Shown: in pieces, positions 14,074 to 26,199 of the stretch
Layout: each line of letters opens with the position of its first letter
How positions within the stretch are numbered: position 1 is the first letter of the stretch
Assembly: GCF_001640805.2 (NCBI RefSeq)
Contig: NC_066856.1
Coordinates: 4,805,377-4,869,376 of the forward strand
Direction of reading: 5' to 3'
Length of the DNA stretch: 64,000 nucleotides
DNA from: Lates calcarifer
Taxonomy: Eukaryota; Chordata; Actinopteri; Centropomidae
Notes under the pieces: model-generated
What the model was told of the DNA's origin: nothing
What the model saw: only the letters and a program-made list of their open reading frames with translations
The model's database searches: none
Made by a program: the position numbers and the translations under genes

Positions 14074-14967
14074 GCAGCCTGCTACAGATCACAAGAGCCA
14101 CAGACACTGAACAATGACCCACGTTAGCTTTCTTGCTAAAGGCTCCTTCTTATCTAACTTACAGGCAGGAACACACATCTTGTCCTGTACCTTAGCTTGT
14201 TGAATAACCAACCAAATAAACATTCAGTGGGGGAAAGTGCCCTGCCAATGTCAGTTTGCAGGTTAGATAGCTAATTAGCTGCTAAGCTGCAGCACATTAA
14301 ACAGCATGTAAATATCACTTGGGTCCAGTTACATGCTGGTGTGGTCTTTACTTTTCTGTACAACTAACAACATGCAGTCTTCCCTGTGACATGTAGCCTA
14401 CAAAGATGAATGACTGAGCATGACTCCAGTTGGACTTGAGGGGTTTCTCAACCATTTAACTGACCACCATTTGACTTGAGACATTGTGTTGTGTCTAACT
14501 CAACCAGATGGTGCCCTCTCTAGCATTTAGCTTAAGAAGGTTTGACACAAAGAAGTCCAAACACTTCAATTTTCAATGGCTTCCTTCAGCTTAGCTGCAG
14601 AGAATATTATATGCTGCATGAACTTGGTGGATTTTCCAAAAGCAATCATACATTTTTTTACACTGAGGGCATACTGAACTTCACAGCCAGTCATTACTCC
14701 ATGCCAGTTAATCATGAAGTTATCAAATGGGTGTAGGATTTGTAGATATCTTTTTCATGATCAATTCTTCTTTCAGACGGGCAGTCTCTTTTAAGATGAC
14801 AACATTTCTTGTTTTTAAGTTTGAGACTGTATATTTTAAAAGATGATCTCTGTATTAGTGTCTCTTGTTTGCTTAGATAGTCAGCCTGCTTGTCTTCTGT
14901 CAGTTGCCATCTCTTTGCAAACCTAATAGAAGAAAATTATTCTGTTTATCCTCACTTAGGGCAGCAG

Positions 14968-14987
14968 TTTTTTTTTTTTTTTTTTTT
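14968..14987. repeat. poly(T) tract, 20 nt
   Basis: An uninterrupted run of 20 T. It could be the remnant of a minus-strand retroposed poly(A) tail, but no flanking element was recognised. Confidence 0.9.
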
Positions 14988-17758
14988 AGAATATTTATCA
15001 AATCAACCTTTTTCATTCTGACTCTAGCTTCACACCTGTTGCCTTTTGCAGATGTGTTCTTTCAACACCAGCTGAAATAAGAAAAATCCCCACAGATACT
15101 CGTTCATTGTTAAACATCATCAATTTGTGATGTTCGATGTGTCAGAGGTTGCCTCATCTACCTTGACTTCACTTCATGATGTGGTACATTCCTCATCAAC
15201 ATCTCTCACAGAAAGGCCATGAACTCATCGCTTTTCATTAAAGTGGGTGTACAGGCATAAAATTAGCTCCAAAGTGTTCCCACCGGATGCTGGTTTATTT
15301 CCTGCTGCCCTGGGAGAAGAAACTTTTATCTTGGCCTCTTCCATGATGGATTTCTCCATCTATCATTATGGAGCATCAGTGAAATTGGCAGATCTACAAA
15401 GAAAGCCTTGCTCTTTGATTATGAGTGACATCGAGACATTGTGTTTCAGATCTTTAGGACATTTTCTGCTATCAAACCACTGTGATGCTGCACTGGAAAT
15501 GTCCTGACATTATGTGACATTGTGCAAATTAGACTAGTTAACAACAGAGACACATCAGCTAATGACACAATGGATCCAGATGTGTAGGGAACACAGCCAA
15601 GAGATTGTATTTAGGTATTCAGAGTACAGAACAACTTGATTTAGGATTGTGCTTTTCTCCATTTCTATTTATAGGTAAAAAAAATGCAAATGATCTCAAA
15701 GCCACACACTACAAAAATCCACCTGCTATAAATTGCTATGCAAGTGCGGTACGCATACAAAATACAGCATAGAACCAAACCAAATGAAAGATTTGGTTAT
15801 GCTGACAGAGTATCAATAGGACCAAGACTGGCGTATTTGTCATAAACACAGCAGAGATGAGTTATTCACTGCCCAAGGCACTTTGGGATAGCAGGTAACT
15901 GACACAGTGACACAAAAAAACGACTTACTGCAAAGTTTTAACTTTATGCAGATGAGGGTTAAATTTTGGCTGGTAAATTTAGCCTTTAGGAAAAATTAGG
16001 ATTAATGTCATTTTCTTGGATCTGTCTTTTGATCCTTATCTCCAAGAATACAGGTACAAAACAAAAAACAAAAAAACAAAACAAAAATAAGTCAAGTAAA
16101 TAATTGGAGAAAGTTGTAGGTTATTTAACAAAAAGTTTGCCAATGATGAAGCTGCTCGCTAGCTTGCAAGTGTTGACACAGTCACTGGTAAGAAGTGGTG
16201 GTAATGTCATACAACAGGCCTTTTGAACAACAGACATTTTTACTGGACATTGCAAGAGAGCCTGAGTGCTAACCTCGTAGTCACACAAGCTAAATAGCAG
16301 AAATTACCTACTTTTGTTGCATTACATATTTGTAGAAGTTAAATTGACTACAGTAGTGTTAATGTTTAATTCTATTTTGATATAACTACCAGGAATTCTG
16401 TGAAGAGTTTGTTGGCATCTTTTCACCAAGTGGTGAGTGATTTTAGCAGTGTCACAAATTCTAGATATCTCTGGCACAATAAAAGTCAGAATCTGACATT
16501 AATGTTTTTCCCCCACTCGCCTGCTCATAATTACAGTTTAAACAATATAATGTACAAAACATTGCACCAGTGAGCCAGCATGTACAATACCAGAACCCTC
16601 AAGCTGATGCAACTTAGTGGTATACATATAAACAAGACATTGCAGCAAACAACAACAAGATGTCAGTTTGTTGTTTGTAAGATTTAAATCTACATGCATT
16701 TTCATACTCATACATAAAATATACTTAAAACCAATCTCTTAAGACTCATTTGATACATATAATATTACTATTCTTTCCTGTCATATTCAAAGGGCAATTC
16801 TTTCTCTTCTTTCTTATGTGCATTTCAAAACCACTACTGAGCTAATATAATGCAAACTGGTGATGATAAGTTTTTCACTGCAGTGCACACTGACACATTT
16901 CCTCCATCATCTTAGCTTGAGATTACAGGGATTAATATGTCATATTAAGTCCATGACCCGAGTTTAACCTCTGTTTAGCGTTTGTGTTTGTAAAACCAAT
17001 GACTGCTAGAGAAACTCATCTAAATATTTGGTCGTATTTATGTGTTTTCATCGGCCGTATCATCCAGGGTCAGGACTCTTTATCTCATCACAGTGAAAGC
17101 TGTAATACAATCACAGCAACACAGGTGGTCTAGTCTATATTTCATTTAAATGATGACCATTTTTCTTCATGTGATGTTAATTTAGTCTAAGCAACTCAAT
17201 GAAGCTTTTTTGATGCACAATAATTGTGGAGCACATTTTACAAGAAGTCAATTTGAGATTTGCATGAAGAATGGCAGTGTGTCATGGTGGAAGGGTTTTG
17301 CTATAAAGAGACAAGCGACTGAAATTGAGATACTTGCAAGCGGCTGCAGCTTTGGCTCAGAAGGCACTCATGCGATAGAAATGAAATATAAATGGGAAAA
17401 TAATGGAGGTTTACTCCTATAGTGTCATTGAAAACTTTTACATTACTGCCACAGGCTTGAAACTTCCTTCAGGGAACATTTGTCAAGTACATATTTAGAT
17501 AAGAAAGTCATTCTTGATTAAGTGAAATGGTTAAATGCAACAAGAGTGATTATGCACTATAAAAGGTTTAACACTTATATCTGTTCTTTTTAGCGACACA
17601 TGAAGCAACATCTTAGTGGCAGATAAATGCTTTTTACATCAGATGATAAATGTCAGGATTATGAATTGATATTGGACATTCATCATGGCACAATTACCTT
17701 AATTGCACTTGTACAGTGCTGGGTGACTAATGGATTCACACTCATAAACCACCACCTA

Positions 17759-17779
17759 TTTTTTTTTTTTTTTTTTTTT
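17759..17779. repeat. poly(T) tract, 21 nt
   Basis: An uninterrupted run of 21 T, with no recognised retroposon attached. Confidence 0.9.
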
Positions 17780-19824
17780 AGCTTTAGTCAGTTTGGATAA
17801 AGTATTCTGAAATGTTTGAAAGATAGGGGTGAACCTAGATGTAGATTTATTCTCAATATGTGGACAAAGCAGGCACAGTCAGCTGACCTGGAGTCAGAGG
17901 GGTGATATTGTCACAAAAACAAAAAATGATTCATGTTTTCGGTCCTTTTAACCTACCCCACTGTTCCCACATACAGTACTCTAGGTCATAGCTGTTGGCT
18001 CTTTGAAATACAGCTGTGTGCAATTAGTCTGTGTCCTGATGTTGCTGTCTTGGCTGTTGCGTAGTCTGTTTAGCATCAGCCATCCAAGTTCTGTAACGCT
18101 ACTCAACCCTGAAGGATACTGTAGTACTTGTAGGCAGTCATGTATGTATTTTGACTTAATTCATTGTTGATTTTTAAAATGGCTGCTTATTTAGATCTCA
18201 GTCTTTTTGCCCCACAATCTACTTAGTATTCAGTCTTGGCTGAATAACATTTAATCAAAAGTGTCTCAGTCCATCTCTCACCTAAAATAATATATTTTTC
18301 ACCATAGGCTGAGAAAGGTATAAAGAAATTCCAAACAATATAATGGTAACTCTTACATGAACTGGAGGGCAAATGTTTATTTACCCATCCATCAGCTTTT
18401 CTTTGCAACATATGAATGCTACGCTTCAAATGTTGTACTTACATGCAGTAGCTAGATATATCCTAAGTATGTGTTAGGTATTTGCTGGAGTGGTGTATTT
18501 GTTTGTATACTAGTAAACCATGGGCTTTCAGGCACACAGTTTTTCTGGTGTGAGTTTGTATGTCACACCCAGAGAAATGTAGCTAATGGACTGTGGACCA
18601 AGTGTTTGCAACATCATTGGGTGAATTTCAGGCAGTTTTGTGTTCAAGAATGAAACCTACATAGTTTACACACAATGAAACAAAGAGGAAAAGAGGAGAG
18701 CTGTGAGTAGAGAATATGTTCAGTATGTGCACAAACATAGTCAATTCATGTCATGAAGACCACCAAAATGTTTGAACTAGCAGCTATCATGTTATAAGCT
18801 TCGCATTCCACCTCAGTTACCATCAAGAGATTTTGCAGTGATTAAGAGAATGATGAAATCAAAGTGACTAAAACACTACAGAGTAAGGAGAGGCTCCCAG
18901 ACAAGCACGATACTTAAATACCAGTTGTTAAATTTTTTATTTCACTAGGCCTTTGATCAGCTAGAAATACAGCGAATGACTGGTATGATTATTTTCAAGG
19001 TCTCCTTGATGATGTTTGAAATCTTAAGCTAGTGTATTTCTCCATCTGATGAATTTTTGCTTGAAAATCCACATTTCATAGCGTATTTTTTTGAGATCTT
19101 TTCTGTCGTGTAAAACACATACAAGCTGCCACATTCCATTATTTTTTGGCTTTCCCTTGAAAAATACACTCTCTAAGCACAAGCTGAGAAAACCCTGATG
19201 ACATCATTAGGGTTACAGTATTTTTTCAGACTTGACAAAGCTCATACACAGACACAGAGGACATGATACACCTGTCTTCACAAGCTATTCGTTATGATGG
19301 GTTTACTGACTCTGATGTATAAAATCAGTGTAATTCCACCTCAACTGAACTTGATGCAAAATTCAGAGAAGACTTGTTAGAAAGTATAGCAATTCACCAC
19401 GCCTGACTAAGAAATCAGTGGAGCAATGGCAATATGTTGCTTGTGTTGCTGCTTTGAGAGAAGTCAGTAAAGGATTTTAATTAAAACAAAGAATTAAACC
19501 CATTTATTTTATAATACAAAAAATGCACTGATCAATTAAATACTGGAAGCTGGAAAATAATAGAGTTCAGCTGTGTTGTGATGAAAAGCCATTTTAATAG
19601 CCCCATAGGATTTTCCATAATGAAATGTGTGAGAAGCAATTTAACCATTTTGCTCCATCTTCTTTGTCACTGTGATCATGTTTTCCAAATGCAGCAGCCA
19701 CAAAGTGCAGACCAGAGTAGAGCATCTGCCCTCTATTGGAGCTCTACCTCTGTCCTCGTCAAGTGACATATATAGACTACACACCCAGCCCATTTAACTA
19801 CTGTGAAGTTTGTAAAAGACAAGG

Positions 19825-20060
19825 CTGAAATTGATGGCTTGAAACAGTCCAATGCCAAGACTGAGGACAATTAATCCTGCCTGGCCATTTAAGACGTCTC
19901 CTTGATACAATAGAGGATGCCAGGTCCATCTGTGGAGTCAAGATGTAAGAGTCATGCATACATGCAGACAGGGAAAGCTACAGCTCCTAATTCTGCTCAT
20001 TAATCACCTGTCTGCCGAACATCCTCCAGAGAAAAGCGTTTGGTTCCTCCGAGGTAATTA
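19825..20060. promoter_or_regulatory. candidate conserved non-coding block
   Basis: A repeat-free segment of mixed composition containing GGACAATTAATCC (near 19865) and CTCATTAATCACC (near 19996) homeodomain-like cores, about 1 kb upstream of the 51-bp vstm2a exon. No splice-flanked open frame matches the gene. Treated as a possible intronic enhancer on texture alone. Confidence 0.25.
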
Positions 20061-20181
20061 CAGTACTTGAAGGAACGCTCTCTCCAGCAAATGCTCATAA
20101 GTAGCCATCTTATCCCTCTCCTGCCCTTCCTTTTTTGTCTCAACTGTGGAGCCAATAGCCTCCATGTCCTCTGGAGAAACT

Positions 20182-20218
20182 TCCTCCTCCTCCTCCCTCT
20201 CCTTCTCTCAAGCCTTTT
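20182..20218. repeat. CT/CTC-rich low-complexity tract
   Basis: A run of CTC and CTTCTC units. It underlies artefactual Leu-rich, Arg-rich or Gly-rich frames on both strands. Confidence 0.8.
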
Positions 20219-20974
20219 CTGCTGCACCACTCCTGCTCTTCTTCAGCTTTGTAGTCAGCAGACTTTTTTTCCGGGCACACATCCATTTGGCATCCGATGT
20301 AGGATAAATAAATTATAGCCTCTAAAATCAATGCCCAGTCCATGATGTAGGCTGTAGGCTTAGTGCTTGCCACCATGCTAGAATTATGCCACTGGGGCTC
20401 AAACAGGGACATTTCTTAAGCCCAGGAGCTATGATATTCTGTATTTTTTTCTGCTTTGAAATTTTTTAACGAAAAGCTATTCCCAGGCGTCTGACGTTTT
20501 ATTATTTGTCATAAGTTTTTATGGATAATATTACTTTTACAGCGGAGAGTGATGGAGGTTTTGAGGCATAATTTGTCTCAGGAAGCTGTTAGTTTGTCAC
20601 ACAGCATCCTGGTTTGAACCAGTTTTTCCCCTCGATCCGCTGTCTGGAAGCTGTCTTTAATTTCTCTACAGAACCACTCAAAGAATCTAAAAATAAATCA
20701 AAAACAGTTGCAAGAGTGACATCTTTGGGCATTTATTTTTAAAGACAGAACAGTAGCAATGCAGTCACTCAGTCTGTAAACTGTGTGCTGGTGTTGGAAT
20801 TAAAGATTTATAGTGTCATTGAATTGATAATGCTCTTTCTCAACGTTGTCATTGTAATCTCATAGTTTCAGGGAATCTGTCACAAAATACATGAATGTGA
20901 CCTCAAAGTACTGTACTCAGAAGAATACTATCACTTTGCTAACACTCTCTTTCTCTTGCTTTCTGTGTTCCCAG

Positions 20975-21025
20975 ATGGAGATGATACCAGAGCCTGATCC
21001 TGATGACGAGGGGACAAAAATAAGT
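20975..21025 (+). CDS. vstm2a: vstm2a internal exon (51 bp, Ig V-set linker)
   Basis: This exon encodes 17 residues, MEMIPEPDPDDEGTKIS, with a pyrimidine-rich acceptor (...GTTCCCAG) and a canonical donor (GTAAGTG). It is phase 0 at both ends. Human VSTM2A has an exon of the same size ending Gly-Thr-Lys-Ile-Ser, with an acidic Asp-Pro-Asp stretch at the same place, so both length and sequence fit. In the folded protein this piece lies between the C' region and the D/E strands of the V-set domain. The Met codons are internal, not starts. The downstream exon continues directly with Thr-Val-Lys-Val-Gln. Without an upstream exon in view the gene is partial here. Confidence 0.9.
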
Positions 21026-22034
21026 GTAAGTGTACGCACATGTTGTGTATTCCTGGTTGTACGGGCTCAACTAAGGGTCAAAAAGATTTTGAGCTTGCAA
21101 AATGATGTTCACAAGTAATTCCAAAGTCTGTAGTTGTAAATCAACCTTTGTTAATCCGTAAAATAAGTCTACATGAGAAATTCAAGCTTCTACATGTGTA
21201 GATAAGATTTGAACATGAGCATCACTTTCAAAATCTCTTTGACCCTAGTTTGAGCCCATGTAGTTGGCAACTCTTCATTCCAAGCACAACAGCAGCTGAT
21301 TTCCACAAATAATACACCTTCAACCAGAGAAAGGAGCTAATCAGTGAAATCAGTGGCAGTGTATTATTACTGTCAGAGTAGTTCCCTTCCTGCGTTCATG
21401 GCCCAGCAACTGGTCCACCCCTTTTTTCCTGCCATTCTGTATGCGCATTCTGTGCCCAGAGGAGCTTTGAACACTACTATCCATTGAACTACACAGTCCT
21501 CTTTAGGATGACCTGACTGTAATCCACATATAATCAAACAGACATTTGTAAAGTTACTGGTCTGAGATTAAATAATGTATGTATTTTAAAGTAAGATATC
21601 ACAGTGCATGAAACACAAGCAACAAGATGATCAGAGAGGCCACTATTTTATCATAAGAATGAATGAAATAAAACTTCATCCTATGAATATTTTGTTTAGT
21701 CAAAAAAAAGGTTCAAAAAAGGTTCTGTCAAATGTTATCCTTTGCAGCTTGCTAGCAGGTTACCAGGCCTGGACCTTCTGGTCTAGGCTCAAATAAAGTT
21801 CTGAGGTCTACTGATGAACATGTAGGTGTTATGCATATATGAGCAAAAATCTGCCCACAGCCACTAAACATGTTCATCCCAGTCAATGAGAAGCATTACG
21901 TCTACTGCGTTTTCATGCAGGCTTAAGTTTCCAATTGTTTTAATGTGACAGCATGATATGTTATGAAACCTTGTGGTAGTATATCATAGTGTCCAATGTT
22001 ATGACACTGTGGTCTCTTTTAATTACTCTAACAG
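21026..22034 (+). other. vstm2a: vstm2a intron, 1009 bp
   Basis: Bounded by GTAAGTG at the 5' side and a TTTTAATTACTCTAACAG acceptor at the 3' side. It holds no recognisable exon, RNA gene or repeat family; short open frames inside it are unrelated to known proteins. Confidence 0.85.
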
Positions 22035-22371
22035 ACAGTGAAAGTCCAGGGCAACGACATCTCACACAAGCTGCAGATCTCCAGAGTCAGCAAGAGTGAC
22101 GAAGGACTGTACGAGTGCCGGGTGACGCGAGCTAACTACGGAGAGATTGTGGAGTACAAAGCCCAAGCCTGGCTGAAGGTCAACGCCACAGCCCGGCCAC
22201 GACGACCACTGCCACCTCCCAAGAAGAGCTCCCCACTGCACCTGACAGACAAGAAGCCGAGAAAGTCCAGCTCACCTTTGGGCCAGGACAGCATGAGCTC
22301 AGACCAGAGGGTGGCTTCCACCTCCACCTCTCACACAACCTCCAATACAGCTAAACACAACCCCGGCTCAG
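22035..22371 (+). CDS. vstm2a: vstm2a exon: Ig V-set C-terminal half and stalk
   Basis: 337 bp, 112 codons plus one base; enters in phase 0 and leaves in phase 1 at TCA-G|GTAAGG. The translation opens TVKVQGNDISHKLQIS, and the DEGLYECRV segment (residues 22-30 of the exon) carries the Tyr-x-Cys that holds the second Ig disulfide cysteine (codon at 22116-22118). The next strand is ANYGE...YKAQAWLKV. These match VSTM2A better than VSTM2B or VSTM2L, which differ at the stretch after the cysteine. An N-glycosylation site Asn-Ala-Thr lies at 22182-22190. After the domain comes a basic Pro/Ser/Lys-rich stalk (RPRRPLPPPKK, then Ser/Thr-rich) with no predicted fold. VSTM2A is a neural and mesenchymal secreted or surface Ig protein reported to promote adipogenic commitment in mammals; the function in this fish is inferred. 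The first Ig cysteine is in an exon not present here. Confidence 0.95.
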
Positions 22372-24149
22372 GTAAGGCTCTGGGGGAAGGTTACATAATG
22401 AGGGCACAGTGGAACACAAAAAGACTCTTGTAGGCAGAGATTTTATTGCCAGTACAAAGTTGATGTGTTTGATACGTTTTTGAGTCACTTTCTTTGGTTT
22501 AAAAAAGGTTGTTTGGTTGACATTCAGAGGAACCAACAGACTTTGACATAATGTTCTAACAGTTAAGTGTGAAATAGCGCTTTGAGAGAACAGACCGCCC
22601 TCATAAAAAAAGGTAACCATGTTTCAAGGCAGACTGATGTAGACCAATGCACCTGTGTCACTCAGAATTACCTCCACACTCCTGTGTCCTTCGATAACTA
22701 GTGGCTCTGAACAGCTATAAGACTCAGTGGAGTATCTGGTCTCACAGAACAAACAAACAAAATGCAGGTCTTGCACAAGTTCAAGCAGGACGATTTACTT
22801 GAGAGCCAGAATTCAAAGAAGATGGCCAAATAATTGTTGAGTCTTTAGTGCTGATTAACAAAACTATTAGACTCCATGATACTTAAGTGTACTACACAAC
22901 TTGGGATAGATAGCAGGAATGCATCATTGCTTTTTGGCAACACCATCTGACTGTTGACATTCTAACATGCTAAAGTCTTCCTGCCATGATAGTGTTATGG
23001 TTTTATGGTGGCAGTATACAGTTCTGGGAACTCTGAGACACATAATAATGTAAGGTAAAGTCTCAGTAAGCTGTCACCTGACTGGTTTCACATTAAAAAA
23101 GTCAGGTGCAGCTGAAACAGAATCACAGCAGCAAGCAAATCCAGTGATGAGGTTTGGTGTCATTGCTTTCTGTAGCAAGATATTGATGTGTAGAGAGGGC
23201 CTTGAGCTCTCAGCATGGTCCCTGCAGCATTCCTCCATCTCTTCTACAATAGTGTGCACATGGTTCAACAAGTATTGTGTTCATAGCAACATGTGAGGTT
23301 TCTTTGGCTGGCACAATTTTTTTGAAGACAAAATGCGCATACTGAGTATGTACAGGGCTAATTATTATGTTTCATTATATATCATTATACAACACTTGAA
23401 AAAGGAGTAACAAGGTCAGAAATTTCAGTTCATCTCCATGGAAACACTTGAGGTCTCAAGTCCTGTCTAACAGCCTATTTTGTCCCCCTACAGCCCTACT
23501 GCCTGAAGTCAGAAGTATGCACATATGGTTTCAGCATTTGTTCAAACTTTGCTTTGTTAAAACAGTGGCTGCATGTTGCCATCATACAGCACACGTATTG
23601 TGTTCTAGCTGTCTCCTCATTCTTTGCATCTTTGTAAAAACACATTGGTTATCTGATTACTGGGGTGTTTCGGTTAGAGACAGAGAAGGAAGTGATTCAG
23701 TAGCAGACACCAGCCAATCAGCAACAATAAGATGAGCAGGGTGCGTTTCAGTTTTCAAGAGGCATGTGCACATTTCAAGAGTATGCATGTACCAGCTGCA
23801 ATTATGTAATTTGCAAAGGCCTATGGGTGTGCACATGTGTTTGCAAAGCGCAGTAGGAGAACCAGGCAGTGGGTGTCACCACGTCTATGTATCAGTGAAA
23901 CAAAATCTGAAATTCTTTTATTCAGCTTCACTTGTTTCTTTCACAACATGGCTGTTTAGAAAGAACTATTAACCATACTAATACAAATTCTTGTAATTGA
24001 TTACCAAGTCACCAGGGTGATGCAGTCTTGTTTTCCTTCAGCTGAGGATCACAGCCAAAATGTCTAGTCTTTTTTCAGTTAACAGAGATACCAGAGAAGA
24101 CTTTGGTTTTATTACACCTAGCTGGACCAGAGTCTTTATTCAGGGATCA

Positions 24150-24440
24150 GCTACAAGTCAAGAGCCTGCCTCCAGCATACCCAAAATATTGCTTCAAGGC
24201 TCTTAACTAATTCCAGGAAATGAGACCATATTTCACTCTTTCTTGCCTCTCTTCACTGGCTGGCCGTGAGTTTTAAAATTGATTTTAAGACTTTACTGTT
24301 AATGTTTAAGGCACTACATGGTCAGGCTTCCAGCAACTGTATATTTTATAAATGTTCATCCCCAATGTGCAGCTGCTGAGATCCTTGGGCAGGCCTCCTC
24401 TGGTGCATCTAAAACTCACTTCACAGTATCACAGAGGGTG
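24150..24440 (+). pseudogene. LINE reverse-transcriptase C-terminal relic
   Basis: In the frame starting at 24200 the translation reads LLTNSRK, a stop at 24221-24223, then DHISLFLASLHWLAVSFK and IDFKTLLLMFKALHG. This follows the family pattern 'R-x-HITPVLxSLHWLPVxFRIDFKILLLVFKALHG', the C-terminal end of the reverse-transcriptase ORF in fish non-LTR retrotransposons of the L2/CR1 group. Further on, in another frame (24376), LRSLGRPPLVHLKL resembles the following 'LRSS...LLVVPRxRLK' segment, so at least one frameshift and one stop are present. It is a short, 5'-truncated, dead copy lying inside the vstm2a intron in the same orientation. The exact family is not assigned. Confidence 0.75.
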
Positions 24441-25383
24441 CTCCAATTTTCACCAGAATTCTCTCATTTTTCTAAAGAAAAAAGCTACACAATGAAAATA
24501 ATTTGAAAGACGCTATAATCACATAAAAATGCTACACGTACTGGCTTTAAGCTATTATTTTTATTTAACTTGAACAAATGTAATTCATGAGATTTACTGC
24601 AGTATATCTGACAGTCCATTCTAATACCCTGTGTGCAATTACATTCAGTTGATTGCAAAGAATATTAATAGTACCTTTGTCCTTCATGAAGTACAATAAC
24701 GCAGAAATCCTTTCAAAGATGTTTGCAGTGTAATGCCTACTGAGTGGTCTTGGTGAGTGCAAACATGGTCAACCTTTGCAGGAAATGGAAAATGTGTTCT
24801 GTGGAGCAGCCTGTGGAGGATAAATTAACCCTTTAGGGGTCAACAATTTTTGCAGTAATTCGCTTGGACAAACATGAACAAAATCCACTCACTCGAGGAA
24901 TCTTAATGAATGCCTTAATAAAGAGGTAACACTCAGCAAATAATCTGTTTTTCACATTCGCTATCTGATATAGTAATTTAAAGGATTTTATGATGTCATA
25001 ATATAATGTACATGAAAAATACTCTGCTGGACCTTAATACTGAGTTCAGACATACTGATCCAAAACAGTTGGCAGTATTTGGTCTCTTGTGTATCTGGTG
25101 GTGTGTTGTGTTGAGAACAGAATTTACGGACTCCGACTGGACAGTTCAAGCTGTCACCAGGCACACCAACAATGTCTTCAATTTAGGCCATTCTAAAAAA
25201 AAAAAATGTGTTTACTGGTATGAAAATGAATATGTTTTTAATCTGATATGAATGAAAAGAGAGTGTCTGCAGATTATATGGACTAAATTGTATATTACTT
25301 CCCTACCAAACAATCCATACAGTATGTGCATTTTCTGATCAGACACACTATGGTCAAGTTAGTCTAGGAATCAAAATCTACTT

Positions 25384-25407
25384 GATGATCATGATCATGA
25401 TCATGAT
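25384..25407. repeat. (ATGATC)n palindromic hexamer repeat
   Basis: Four near-perfect copies of a GATCAT/ATGATC unit in tandem. The tract is nearly its own reverse complement and each junction makes a BclI-like TGATCA site. Confidence 0.85.
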
Positions 25408-26199
25408 TAAAAGAAAGCAAAGTCTCTGCTATCAAGGTTAGCACTGTAGTACAAACACAAACCATGTACCCATGGTGCTCTGTGATGCTATGACATATAC
25501 TACAGCCTAGCACTGCCCAAACAGTCATTATTTATGCAAACACAAGAGGTTGATTGTCAGAAAATGCCAACATATACTGTTTAATAAATCATCAATGCTG
25601 TATTTTTTTCTGATGAGTTTCAAACCATCAATAAAAAACTAACTCTAAACCAACCATAATTCTTGACCAAGAAAGAAATGACTGGTGTAGCAGCATTCTC
25701 ATACTAAACAGACAAACATTCATATTTAGCAACAGAAACAGGCTGCTTACATGTTATATGTAAGTGTGTAAGCAATGAGCACTGAGTCAAATAGATGCCT
25801 GGGAGTGCTGAATGTTGCACATTCTTCTTTTACAGAATTCATTCTTCTTTTCCTCCTATTTTTTGGACTTGAGCGTAGCGCAGCCGATGATGAAATATAA
25901 AATCAGTCTTGTATCATCAGGGTGTTTAACTTGTACCATACCAGGTCCCTGTGTAGCAGCCTACATTTTACCCTCAGGTGTTTCAGTGTAAATTCGTTCT
26001 CATTAACTCTTTAAATTCTCTATCAAACTATGTTATAATTGTACTGCTCCTTCTCATCTATAAATGCCAATCATTTTCCCACTGGTCAGACAGTTCAAAC
26101 ACAAAGTCAGCCCTGCTCTGGGCTCAGATAGCCCTCTGCACCCTGAAGCAAAACACAGAAAGATATTACTTGCCACTGAATAGAGGTAAAAAGTTGAAT

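Larger units (their letters stand above)
1..20974 (+). other. vstm2a: presumed vstm2a intron, 5' part (no exon seen)
   Basis: This stretch lies upstream of the first recognisable vstm2a exon and ends in a good splice acceptor (pyrimidine-rich tract, then CAG at 20972-20974). I looked for the preceding exon, which in the VSTM2 family carries the first Ig cysteine and a Glu-Ile-Gln-Trp-Trp stretch. I checked each tandem Trp-Trp codon pair (TGGTGG) that I could find on the + strand, and none sits in a matching context. The upstream exons are therefore probably outside the window. The open frames present are short, unrelated to families I know and often built on microsatellites. Contents that can be named are listed separately: microsatellites, dispersed repeats and candidate conserved blocks. 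Confidence 0.6.

Noticed and set aside
17210..17422. Frame with Ser-Trp-Trp-Lys as the missing vstm2a Ig exon
   Set aside because: No cysteine at the required distance, no similarity around the Trp pair, and no matching splice phase.
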